Positions 32,901-43,383 of a stretch of 64,000 bases of DNA are shown here, in pieces. The stretch's first letter is position 1. Each line of letters begins with the position of its first letter. The translations under genes and the position numbers were made by a program. Under the pieces are notes generated by a model, which made no database searches, was not told the origin of the DNA, and saw only the letters and a list, made by a program, of their open reading frames with translations. The stretch spans positions 1-64,000 of the forward strand of contig JAHLEZ010000040.1 of NCBI GenBank assembly GCA_020726505.1. Reading direction: 5' to 3'. Source of the DNA: Leptodontidium sp. MPI-SDFR-AT-0119 (lineage: Eukaryota > Ascomycota > Leotiomycetes > Helotiales > Leptodontidiaceae).

Positions 32901-34300
32901 CTTGGACTACGACTGGTGAAGAACATCTGATGTTTCTTTGGCTTGCTTCCAGCTGATTCGATTACTACATTATTACTGTAGTAGTGAGAATAGTTTATCA
33001 GCTTAGCTTAGCTCAGAACTGCATGTGTCAGGGCACGATTGCAGATTGCGGGGTCTACCGCCCATGTACTGCACTGGTTGAGTATCTCTATCTCTATTGG
33101 TGGCTGGTGCTGTTGACTTAAACAAAAAAGGGAAGGAGATGTCACTGGCTGGCTAGCCTTGTCAATAACGCTCCTTGATTAAACATGTAACGCACCGGTA
33201 CCTATTGCAGCGGCTCTCGCCCATTCAGGAGCACGGTCCCGAAGGTCAAAGTCCATGCACCAGCCTCGAACTTCGAAGAGGGGAAGAAACATCTGCCTCT
33301 CTCTGTCCGTACTGCGTATACTTTCCTTCGGCAGCAATACGTCTAATAAGGAAGGCAGATGTACAGAGTAACAAGAGAAGACAAATGAAGATTAGCCCGT
33401 CCCAAACAAAGCTAGGAGCAGCAAGAGACCACCTACCCAGACCTCAGACCTACCGCAGGGGAAGCATTACACTGTGATGTAGTATGATAAGATATGCCGA
33501 GATCTCAACTCGTCTCGGTAGATGCGATGCGATGCGATTACGATATAGCACAACAAAAACATCCCGCTGCAAGACATCCCTTCACCTTCCTCGCCATATA
33601 CCCACCTCCGAAGAAAAGAAAGCAGGGCACCTAGTGTCCGTCCACCTCATGGGCAGGGCACGGAGGGAAGGTCAAAGCAGCCAGCAGGCCAAGCGGCCCA
33701 AGCCAGGACAACTTCCATTTACACGCGCCGACGCTCTCAAAGCTTAGATACGGTACTGGCTTTCCCTCCCTCCTCTGTACTGCAATATCCGCCACCACTC
33801 TCCCAATAGATCAAGATCGACACCTCCCCCCTTCCAGACTCCTTCCTCTTTCGCCTCTTGGTACTGCAACAGGCCATCGTAGCAGCCAGCTACTCATCGC
33901 CAAGCAGTGCGCTTTAATATACCGTCGAGCACGCTCCACGCCTCTAATTCAATGGACAGCAAGACAGCCCGTGGAGTACGCCGATATCGACCTATACCTG
34001 CCGTCTTGGGGCTCTTGGCCCTTTTGCACTTGCGTTGTGAGGTATTGGGAGCTTCTTCTTCCGGACTGGCTGGATGGGTTTGGGGGTTGTGATGTGATGG
34101 GATGGGATGTCGAGGATGATCATTTGGAAGCTCGGAGGAGAGACAAGGAATGAGGTGTGAGATAGAGAAGAGTAGATTGTAGGAGAGAGGGGAGGCGAAG
34201 GACGAGTATATAACCCCTTCCCGGAACCACCTTGTTGGCAAAGCATCTTAATATCAAGGGAATATCAGATCTTACCCAACCAGTCTCTGTCTCATCCACC
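29954..34300. other. Long region without a supported gene
   Basis: Frames on the minus strand at 30669-31091 and 31066-31479 could be exons of a basic protein (HLWRVLERYIPEKLSRKAKYF ... PGWIRVPKHLHPIYLAISKE), and 31709-31942 (-) reads plausibly, but the pieces do not join through clear splice sites and no domain is recognised. Opposite-strand frames overlap them. A GCGAT repeat (four units) lies near 33520. I make no call. Confidence 0.3.
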
Positions 34301-34331
34301 TAGCTTGCCAGTAAGTGATCCCGCATCTAGC

Positions 34332-34377
34332 ACTTTGGATGAACTCATCTTTTCTTGGGATGGAGTTCATCCAAAGT
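34332..34377 (+). repeat. Perfect 15-bp inverted repeat upstream of the metalloprotease
   Basis: ACTTTGGATGAACTC at 34332-34346 is the exact reverse complement of GAGTTCATCCAAAGT at 34363-34377, with a 16-nt spacer. It sits 68 bases before the ATG at 34446 and just after a GTAAGTGA donor-like sequence near 34312. It is therefore in the leader, perhaps inside a 5'-UTR intron. Confidence 0.85.
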
Positions 34378-34445
34378 ATAGCAAAGCAAATCAGACAAAC
34401 CTAACACATGAACCAGATCTTTGCTCAACTCGTCCACCTCGAACA

Positions 34446-35578
34446 ATGGCTCGTTTCGCATTCCTCGCCCTGGCATTCGCCACGTGCTTGTCGCCCATCA
34501 TGGCCCATCCTGCCAACGGACCGCGCGACACGAAGTTCGGCTGCGGTGTCGTTCCAACGGCCGAGTTCCTCGCAACAGCCAAGGAGATGGCCGCTGAGGA
34601 AGCCGCCTCGAAATCCGCAATCGGTTCCCTCGCTGCTGATGGAGCTATCTCCGCCCTCGCCACCATCACTGTCAATGTGTACTTCCACGTTGTTGCCAGA
34701 TCGACTGCTGCGTCCGGTGGATATGTCACCGCGGCTCAGATCGCTCAGCAGTTGGCTGTTATGAACGATAACTATGGTGAGCCGAATTTCCATTTCCATT
34801 TCCCCTAAGTAATCTCTCGTCTGAAGGGAATCTGTGTAAAAACCCAACAAAGAAAGAACAGAAGATGAAAAAGAATTGAACATGACAACTGACACTTTGA
34901 AAGCTGCCTCCGGGTTCCAGTTCGTCAACGCCGGTACCGACTGGACCATCAACACTTCCTGGGCATCTGACGGAGCCGAGCTCGCCATGAAGAAGGCCCT
35001 CCGCAAGGGTACTTACAAGGATCTCAACATTTACTTCCAATACGCCATCGGTGGTAACCTTGGATACTGCTACTTCCCCACCACCGCCGCCACTGGATCC
35101 GACAACTTCTACGTAAGCATCCCAGCCTTCAAGCTCCTTCGGCGAAAACATTTGTAAAACGCAAGAAACTGACCAGTCGAAAACAGTATGATGGTTGCTC
35201 CATACTCTACAGCACCGCCCCAGGTGGAACAGCCACAAACTACAACCTCGGAAAGACCGTCACCCACGAAGTCGGCCACTGGATGGGTCTCTTCCACACC
35301 TTCCAGGGAAGCTCCTGCACCGGTTCCGGAGACAGCATTGCCGACACCCCTCAACAGCTCTCCCCCACCAGCGGATGCCCAACTGGTCGTGACTCTTGCC
35401 CAAATGCCGCTGGTCTTGACCCTATCCACAACTACATGGATTACTCCTACGAGTGAGTTCCTCTAATATCTGGGTGCGAAAGGACTTGATGCTAACCCAA
35501 AATAGCTCTTGCTACGATAACTTCACCCCTAACCAGGCCACCCGTATGCTTAGCATGTGGAACACCTACCGTGCTTAG
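34446..35578 (+). CDS. Secreted M43-family zinc metalloprotease
   Basis: Four exons fit: 34446-34776, 34904-35112, 35187-35452 and 35506-35578, with GT-AG introns, giving about 292 residues. The signal peptide [20 protein letters not shown] is followed by a short propeptide-like region ([23 protein letters not shown]). The catalytic exon has the zinc motif [11 protein letters not shown] (HExxHxxGxxH) followed by the Met-turn NYMDYSYD, and cysteines in [11 protein letters not shown] and GCPTGRDSC. The protein ends [10 protein letters not shown]. This is the pappalysin (M43B) type common among fungal extracellular proteases such as MEP1-like enzymes. It should cleave protein outside the cell, for nutrition or host interaction. 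Codon use is strongly C-ending, suggesting high expression. No break is seen. Confidence 0.93.
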
Positions 35579-36232
35579 ATGGTGGTCGAGCTTGAATCTG
35601 AGAGCAAGTGCACTTCAACAGCATGTGACTTGGTGAAATGAGACTTGATATTGAGACTGAGACTGGGATTGCAAAAATGACCATTGGCCGTTGGAAAATG
35701 GGTTGGTTGGATGGATGTGTGTCACTTGACGCTTCTTGTGAGTTTGCTTGGGGAATATTGCATAGTGGAGCATATAGACGGATTTGACGAGAGATGATAT
35801 GATGCATTTGAATATGACTTGATGTCTGATTCTGTTCGTGTACTGTGATTCTTGTGATGGCAGATGGGGAATGACGCGAGAAATGTTGCTTTCCGAAGTA
35901 TGAATCTTTCACGAGATACTGAATAAGTAGAGAGTCCATGACCAAGCCCTGCGACGGAACGGAATGCAGCAACTCTGCTAGGTCGTGTGGGTGCGCAAGT
36001 CTACGCTGTATTTTTGCCAACACATGCTGTCTCCGGGATGAGGACCACGCTAGCAACAGGAAACTACGTTTACCCCTCGCCTTCGCGATGAATCCATCGC
36101 AGTAATGGCAGATGTCGAAATAAGGTTGAGGATCCCTCACAACGACCGAGATTGAAAAAGTGGGTAAAAACTTCGTATTCGTGCGGCCAAGCAGGCATGC
36201 AGATATCGGCAAGCCGCGATACTCATCAGTAA
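35579..36232. other. Convergent 3' flanks
   Basis: Convergent genes end on both sides. I see no further gene here; a minus ORF at 35550-36347 overlaps the end of the next gene and has no domain of its own. Confidence 0.4.
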
Positions 36233-38409
36233 TCATTCGGAGAATATCGACTGTGCCGTCTGTCTGCGGGTCGCAAATTGCGTGGTTCCAACGAAACTCA
36301 TGAATGGGTGAGAAGCCCATGCGGAGAGATAATTCGACTTGACACATTTCGGTTCCCAGAGATCTGCTTCACTTGGTTGCCGGAATTTGAATCCACTGCC
36401 GGGCTGATGACCCGTTCCATTGTCAGGAGAACCAAAATATGGAGGAGGCGCTGGGTATCTGCCTCCAGGATAGCCATATCTTGTTCTGTTCCCTGGGGGT
36501 CGCCCATCGAATCCGCCGCTATCGCGGTGGAATAATGGCCACATGGGAATGAAACAGCTTTCATCCCAGGCACATTTCTTGTCACATCCGATCCATTCCC
36601 CCGCCCAGCCTAGCCAGGCCATAAGCTCTTGGATACCGTTTGCCCAGCGCTTGATTTCGACTTTCGTCTCTCGCGACACAGGAGATTCAGACGTTGACTT
36701 GGAGGGCTGGTTAAACTTGGATTGCCAGAATCCCTCGACGGCCAGACCAACATCGACAATAACGGAGCAGATGCCTCCCATAATCTCTTCGACTGCCCAT
36801 TTCAACAGAGTTTCCTCAGGTCCAAGAACCATCCCTTCATCAGAGTCAAGAAGTCGGGTATGTTGAAACCGGCAGAAAGAATATGTCTTATTGAACAGAC
36901 TTGAATCCCTTTGCCATGTCGTCTCATTTGCAGCCTCGGGGTACTCCAAGAATGGCATGACGAACATGTGAGTCTGTTGGTGGACATCGTCCATCCAATC
37001 TCGAAGGAGACTGCTGTTGTTGGAATAATTCCCATAGTTCTCCAGAGTTTTGGAGAGTTTGAGGAGTGGGCTGGAATATGTCTGCACAATTTCATTCGAC
37101 ATGGCCGTCCAATCAACACCACTGCATTTTCCCTTCCCGTCGGCCAAACAATCTCTCATGATACGCTCAGAATTGCCTTTCATGATTGCTGCATCAGACG
37201 TAGTGATGTTTTTCAAGGTATGATGTCTCCGTCGTCGGGTCAAGGATTCCAAAGCCGCAGACCTCTTCCCATCACTACCTGGGCCAGTCCAAAACCCTTC
37301 GTTTGTGAGATTGAGAACCCGTTGTTCCTCTAACATTCTGGGAAGACCTTCGCTTTCGAAGATAGGGTTGTAATAACTCATGAATCCACAAGTGTCTAGC
37401 TTCACGCGGAACTCTCCAATCCCTGGTCCGTCTCCGGAGGATCCATAGTGTAACGTACTACTCACATACCAACCCCAATTGCCACTGGCCAGGAAAGGTT
37501 CTCGCATTAGCAGATCCAAATCTAGATGGAGCTGGGGCGGAGAGGATGACGGTTCCGTCGGTATAGTTCTTGTGGGGAGAGGAAACTTGGATCGTTCTTC
37601 AATGCCCACATCGCCCATTTCATTCTCGATACTCGCGGTCCTGATCGGTTGGAGTAGAGGTGCGGAAACATTCAAATGCGACACCAGCCGTATAGACGGA
37701 CTAGTGAAATTACACCAGATCATCTCAAATCCAGCGTTCATCCTCACAATCCCTTCATATCCCCAGCCTAGACCACCCAGTTCCGCATCTTTGATCCAGT
37801 TACAAAGACCAGCCGCACGAGCGTATTCATCCCACAGGAACCGGAACCCATCTTCTGGCTTGCCAGGCCCCGTCAAATTCCCCCATATGTGCAGCATTTG
37901 TGTATCCAATTGCCCTGTTCCGAAAAGAGTCGCGGACTCACCGTCGAAGTAGATGCATTTGACCTTGCGGGTGGTTTGGTAGGTAAGCATATGTGAATTT
38001 CGAGTGTTTCCCATGATCCCGTAGGACATTCCACTGTTGCAAATTAGCATATTCCATAGCCATAGATATCTTGAGAGGACACTTACATATCAAAAGCAAT
38101 CCATTCCGGACTTGGAGGCAATTCAGCGTCCATCCTGCCATGGTACAACTTTGTATAAGCTGGTATCTCGCAAGGTACAATACTGTGCCCATTTGGAAAG
38201 AAGGTATTCGGCCATTGCTGGAGGAGTCCGTAGACGGATGCGAAGTAGTGAGGTGCTTCGGAGGAGAAGTTGAGTTTCCATTGACTGGTACTGGTGGTTG
38301 CAGTCTCTGTCTCATGCACCAGTAATGGTTTCTGCTGGAGAGCCGATACTGTGAATGGAATGTATTGGAAGAAAAACCACGACGTGGTGGTTACACTAGG
38401 GAGTATCAT
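36233..38409 (-). CDS. Large secreted or surface protein, hypothetical fungal family
   Basis: There are two exons. Exon 1 starts MILPSVTTTSWFFFQYIPFTVSA (likely signal peptide) and ends PEWIAFD at a GTAAGTG donor near 38086. Exon 2 (from ~38033) continues IGMSYGIMGNTRNSHMLTYQTTRKVKC and is open to 36233, giving ~700 residues. Many Asn-glycosylation sequons (NLT, NVS, NFT, NYS, NNS) and scattered cysteines (CFIPMW, CDKKCAWDESC) fit an extracellular protein. Recurrent motifs are KCIYFDGESATLFGTG, FRFLWDEYARAAGLCNW and IVRMNAGFEMIWCNF. The tail is Pro/Gly-rich (GYPGGRYPAPPPYFGSPDNG). I have the impression of a conserved fungal protein of unknown function, but cannot name a domain. An alternative first exon further upstream is possible. 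Confidence 0.7.
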
Positions 38410-39439
38410 GTTGCACAAAGCCCATATACGGACTGCCAGAGCAGTGGAATATCTTCAATATCGTCATTTTGAGAGGTATCGCTGATGAGGGTGGTGTTGG
38501 AGTAATTGGAAGATAAAGACGCGTCAGCACGATAAGAGACTGAATTGCCCGACCACGTGATCTGGATAGCTTCACTTCTAGGGTCAGGCCTCAGATGCTG
38601 CTTCCTTCCCACCTTCCATCACCACCAGTGTTCAACCGGCTTCAAGGGTCTTTTAGTTGTGGCACCGGAGTCTGAGCATTCCGAGCCATAGTCAAGTACA
38701 TACGAGCATCAAGACGATATGACATGCTGTCTGGAGTCTTTTTCATCATCTTCTTTCATGTGCACCACTGGATGTGGGAGGGGAGTTCTTTGGAGCAAGT
38801 TGTCATATGTTGTTATTCGGTTTTTATCATTCTTTAATGTGGAAGTGGAAAACATGACTTGGCGTTGTTGTTCAGAGGCTTCTCGCTTAGCTGTTTATTC
38901 CTTCCACCCCAATGAGCCCTGCTTTCCCAGAACAGTTTTTCATTCTATGTCCCCCGCACGGTCGACATCGTCATCTGCTTTTTCTTTTCGAGGGAAAAAT
39001 CAAGGCATTTGCTCAGAGAGCTTTATTTAGCTCTCATTGACTTCGACTTAGGTTTAGAAGACACACTGTGAATGAATACTGCGGACCACAAACACACGTT
39101 AGAATGAGCTGGTAGAAATAACCTGTCGTACTCGGGCGTCAAAATTTAGTGTTCATGTCTGGGCCGTGGCTGGGCTGAGTCGTACAGGGTTATTGTTGGC
39201 CTTAGGCGCAACACCGCGGCCTGGAAAATGTGTTTGCTTGGGTTTAAGGTTGTTCGCTGGAATCCTCTCGGCATTGTTACTATTCCATGTTTCTGCTCCC
39301 ACGTACCTGTGTTGGGCTGACCTTTTGTTTGCGTGCGCTAGCTATCGCCTCTCCCGACCTGTCGCGTCTACGAATTTAAACGATCGCGGCACCCTGTGGT
39401 AACTCGGCGAGTTCCATCCCTTCCTCCGAATTAGAAAGC
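38410..39439. other. Intergenic, divergent promoters
   Basis: This lies between divergently transcribed genes. No convincing ORF, RNA or repeat is seen. Confidence 0.4.
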
Positions 39440-40261
39440 ATGAATGAGGATATTCCTACTTTCTACGTCAAAACTCTCCCAGGCACAAAGCACTTTGGAA
39501 ATGGCGGGTCCGGCATACTCTATACCTACCCTGACTCCACGACTGAAGTTGTCAAGCTGCCCTTCTCCAGTAAAGCCTCAACCACCAATCTTGAAATCGA
39601 GAAACGCGTCTATCAACGATTAGGGCGTCATCCAAACATCATCAGGTGTGTGCGTACCGAAGACTACGGGATCCATCTTGAGCGGCCAGAGCACAACAGC
39701 ATCCGCGAGTATTATGCAGAGGGCGGCACCGCGACGCTAGAAGAACGTATCAACTGGTCTCGAGATGTGGCGAACGCTCTCCAATACGTTCACGAACATG
39801 ATGTTAGACATGCCGACCTAAGTGGTAAGAACGTACTGTTGGACTCATCTAGGACTGTCCGGTTGTGCGATTTTGCTGGCTCTGCTATTGATGATAACCC
39901 TTGTACCGTCTGGGCCCAGTCCGGATACCGGCACCCAGATGACGACGAGGCTGAGCATTCTACAATCCGGGCAGAGCTTCATGCTCTAGGCTCGACCGTT
40001 TTTGAAATCATCACGTCCTCGCAGTCTCATGGCCAAGTAGAGGAATGGATTGTCGCTCAATGGATTCGGGAAGGCAAGTATCCAGACATCAAGAACGTCG
40101 CACTTGGAGATATCATTAAGAAGTGCTGGGAAGGAGGTTTCAAGTCGCGAAGGATGTTGCCTAGGACATTGAAGATAGAGGCAAGTATTTCATCAAATTC
40201 GTTAGTTTGGCTTACTTCTGACATAGGCTGCCTAGCAAAATCGACGCCCCCTACAAGTTGA
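39440..40261 (+). CDS. Protein-kinase-like gene with a damaged 3' end
   Basis: The protein starts MNEDIPTFYVKTLPG. Kinase motifs are a Gly-rich loop GNGGSGILY (~22), the lysine in EVVKLPFSS (~43), the catalytic loop HADLSGKNVLLD (an HRD variant, HAD) and LCDFAGSA in place of DFG, followed by SGYRHPD and LGSTVFEIIT. Both catalytic Asp residues are kept, so activity is possible. Near 40145 the reading changes: GFKS should continue AKDVA.DIED, which lies one frame away and itself carries a TAG. The printed frame instead runs through RRMLPRTLKIE. A GCAAGT...CTGACATAG segment (40181-40226) looks like a GC-AG intron; with it the protein ends KIEAA at 40233-40235. Without splicing it reads on to 40261. 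It is either a decaying gene or contains a single-base error. Confidence 0.7.
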   Translation: MNEDIPTFYVKTLPGTKHFGNGGSGILYTYPDSTTEVVKLPFSSKASTTNLEIEKRVYQRLGRHPNIIRCVRTEDYGIHLERPEHNSIREYYAEGGTATLEERINWSRDVANALQYVHEHDVRHADLSGKNVLLDSSRTVRLCDFAGSAIDDNPCTVWAQSGYRHPDDDEAEHSTIRAELHALGSTVFEIITSSQSHGQVEEWIVAQWIREGKYPDIKNVALGDIIKKCWEGGFKSRRMLPRTLKIEASISSNSLVWLTSDIGCLAKSTPPTS

Positions 40262-41692
40262 CGGAGTCGCATATCCCACGAAAAGTCCTTCCTACATGAA
40301 CGGCTCCATTGCATCAGTTTGGAATGGATGGACATCCCTAATTCCGGCACGACCTGAAGATCGGAGTCCTACTATAAGAGTCAGCACGTTACTGAACTTG
40401 GTTAAGCGATATGTGTTGATGAATTGCTCCGGAAGTAGCCATTTCGGAACCTAAAAGAAAAGTAAACAAAAATCAACAATCCAGTCCTAAACTTCCCACA
40501 AAGCCGTTCACAACCCAGAACTCGAAATTGAGAAACATATGAAAGAAGAATTTATATACTCTGGTATTATTCTTTGAGATACCGATTCTAAAAAAAAACA
40601 ATATAAAAAAAAATATGTAGCCGAAACTTGAATAAATTCCACTTTCCTTAAGCAGTAGCACATATAATCAGGGCACTGCTGTTGAAGAAAAGAATAATTT
40701 ACTAGAGGGCGAGTACATGGAATGAATTTTTTTTTTAGCTATATATCTCTGGGAGCTGATTGGAGAGTGGATCGTCCGCATCCCAACCACCTCATCCCTT
40801 ATTTGCATTTGCACCAAGGCTGCTTTGAACCATCGGCGCTGTTACTAAGAAGTTGGATCTTAGGTGGGGCACCCCACATCATTGGTTAGGACGAGAATGA
40901 ATGCTAAGCCTCTGTCCTAACATTCACAGACAAATCCTGTAAAGAGATTAAAAAAGAAAACGAAAATGAAAATGAACAGAGAAAGAAAAAAAAATCACCT
41001 CGGCTCGAAGTTTAGCCGGAAATTAAATCATCACACAAGAACTTTTTAGTTTTCTCAAGCGTTGATGAAATCTTCGGCCAAACCTCGAGGCGAGGCGAGG
41101 TAAAACTCTTTACTTGGCTACATGACCTTGATGTAAATTTCAAGGCCAGTTGGGCATGTCTCTCCCAGTTCTTGTGTGTCTCCTTAGCTATATCGTCAAC
41201 ACGCTTGGTCGCACTTATGCCAACTTCGGCAGATTCAGATCCAATAGCAGGAAACCCCTGAATTGGAATGAAGTAGCTAATGAATTGTCGACTGCTAATT
41301 TCAAGACATTTGAGTCTTCCTTTTACACATATTCAGATCACCTATGAGATTCAAAACCGAATTTTCTCAAGACTAAAGACATGCTCTTCGAGATCACCTA
41401 CTTGTCATATTCACACCATCACATTAAAATCAAAGTCCTCAAACATTTAAAGGCACAACTTCGATTCAGCCCGGAGGCTATGCCAGGACAGGACAGGAAC
41501 GTATCCTCCGTCTGATAAAAACAGCCGCACGAATTCAAAGGTCCAGGTCCCCAAATCCCGAAACCACCACCGCACAACTATCAAATCCTCCCTCCTATAT
41601 CCACTCTCCTCCCATCCTCTCTTCATTCCTTCCTTTCATATCCACCTGCCCTACCAAATACACTAAACACTAGACACCAAGCAGCAAAGCGA
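40262..41692. other. AT-rich intergenic
   Basis: The 40440-41100 part is markedly A/T-rich with A runs. A 65-codon + frame at 41150-41347 has no feature to support it. Confidence 0.4.
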
Positions 41693-43383
41693 TCAAGCAA
41701 TATTATGCATCGAGCGATACAGAATCGCAGGACCGGCATCATCCCCATCCCGCTCCACACTAAACTGCGTATCCCGTCTACGATCATCCCATCTACTCTT
41801 CCTCTCCTCCAACTCCGTATCATCCGTGAACACCGTATCGTCGTTTCTATTCCCTCCATTCCCACCTTGCGAATTACCGAAACCGGCGAGACCGGAAACG
41901 GAGTGCCGCGCCCTGTGAGCCATACGCATGATCCTGTGTCGGATGCCAGGGTTGTGGTTTATCGTTCCGTCGTCGGTGATCTCGAAGCGTGTGTTGGAGA
42001 AGGAGCGGAAGTGGAAGATCTTCTGTAGGAGTTGCCAGGTGCAGATTATGTTTGAGACGACCAGGGAGATGGAGGATTCTCGAATGTACCAGAGCTGGTA
42101 GACTGTTGTGAGGGGGGAGGCGAAGTTGTAGTACCTGTGAGGAGAGGCATTGTTAACCCGTGTTCTGAATTTTGCCTGCGAAGGGGAAATTGAACAGGGC
42201 TGGAAAGGACGTACTTATTCAACGCAGCAGCCATAACAGTGAAACTCGCAAGTCCAAAGACGAGTGTCAGAATCAACTTCCTTTTAACAGGCAACTGCGC
42301 AACCCAAACCATCGGCAACGGTGTCAAGATCAGTCCGATGTCAGACGAGATGTTGAAGACCATCTGAACGATCGAGTAGTTGTGGTAGGTCGCACACTGG
42401 GCGTTGCGGACGGGCAGGGCCCAGTATTGATCGAACGGGTAGCAGAGAACGAAGAAGTAGAGGATTTCAATCACGAAGAGTCCGGTCCAGAAGTATGCGA
42501 ATTGTAGCCACAGTGCGGTTTCGAAACGTGGGAGTTTTCGGCTAGGTTGTGTGTTAGTTTTGTCCGGATTCTCTGATTCTTGAAGATGTGAGGCAAAGAG
42601 AGGGAGGAGGAGTGAGTCTGAAGGAGACTGAGGGAAAGAGAGGAAACTCACTGCAAACGAAGCAAGAAAGTCCAAACACAGATCTTGACACCCCATGTAA
42701 CCAGAAGCATGCACTGTTCCAAGGCAACCACAATTTTAGAGCCCAGGATGCGGTCTTTGATTTCAGCTGGATCAGACAGAATCCGAACCTCATCTTCCTT
42801 GGGATAGAGATTGGTTTGATAGTGGGCTGAGACATTGATCAGGGACAGGAGACAGGCGAAGAAACACTATGAAGGTTGTTAGAGAGATTTGAGGAAGGGA
42901 ATTTGGATTGTGGTTAGAAAGAAACTTACGATGACGATGCACATGAGCCAGTCTTCCAAATGAAACTTCTTCAATACCCAACCGCGGTTTAACCTGGAGA
43001 TATTAGACGCATTCTCGACATTTTGCGAAGCTAATTCCCTCTGATAGGAGAGATTGGGAAAAGAGAGAGGGGTGGAAAACTTACATCCTAGCAGCAAAAG
43101 CCAAGAAAGCAGGAACTCCAAAGGCGATGGTATTCCACATCAACTCATCATTCGAAGGAGACTCAATACCACGCTTATGAAGCTCAGGAGTAGCACCCTT
43201 TCGAACATTGGGCAAGAGGAGTGCCAGAGCTGTAGCTAGACCAGCAGAAGTAACGAGCAGAAACAAGATGAACAGGCACACGGTGGTGCGTGTCCATGTC
43301 TCGCTGTCGCGGGACGTGGCTTTGCTGTAGGTCGCGCTGACCAATTGCTTCGCTGCGGAGTACTTTTTGCTTATATTCTCCAT
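41693..43383 (-). CDS. Fungal rhodopsin-domain 7TM integral membrane protein
   Basis: Start MENISKKYSAAKQLVSATYS at 43383. At least five exons are joined by GT-AG introns (the first donor is at 43084, with acceptor CTCCAG before GTTAAACCGCGG). Hydrophobic segments in order: VCLFILFLLVTSAGLATALALLL, TIAFGVPAFLAFAARM, LEDWLMCIVIV, VVALEQCMLLVTWGVKI, LQFAYFWTGLFVIEILYFFVLCYPF, MVFNISSDIGLILTPLPMVWV and KLILTLVFGLASFTVMAAAL. WNTIAFG, ALWLQFAYFW and SDIGLILTPLPMVW match the fungal rhodopsin-domain family, distantly related to PTH11-like receptors. The hydrophilic tail (SGLAGFGNSQGGNGGNRNDDTVF) ends at 41693. There is no CFEM domain. Ligand and role are unknown; these genes are abundant in plant-associated fungi. 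Confidence 0.85.

Noticed and set aside
34425..35006. Minus frame of 193 codons across the metalloprotease
   Set aside because: It is the shadow of C-ending codons in the metalloprotease exons, which carry the zinc motif on the + strand.
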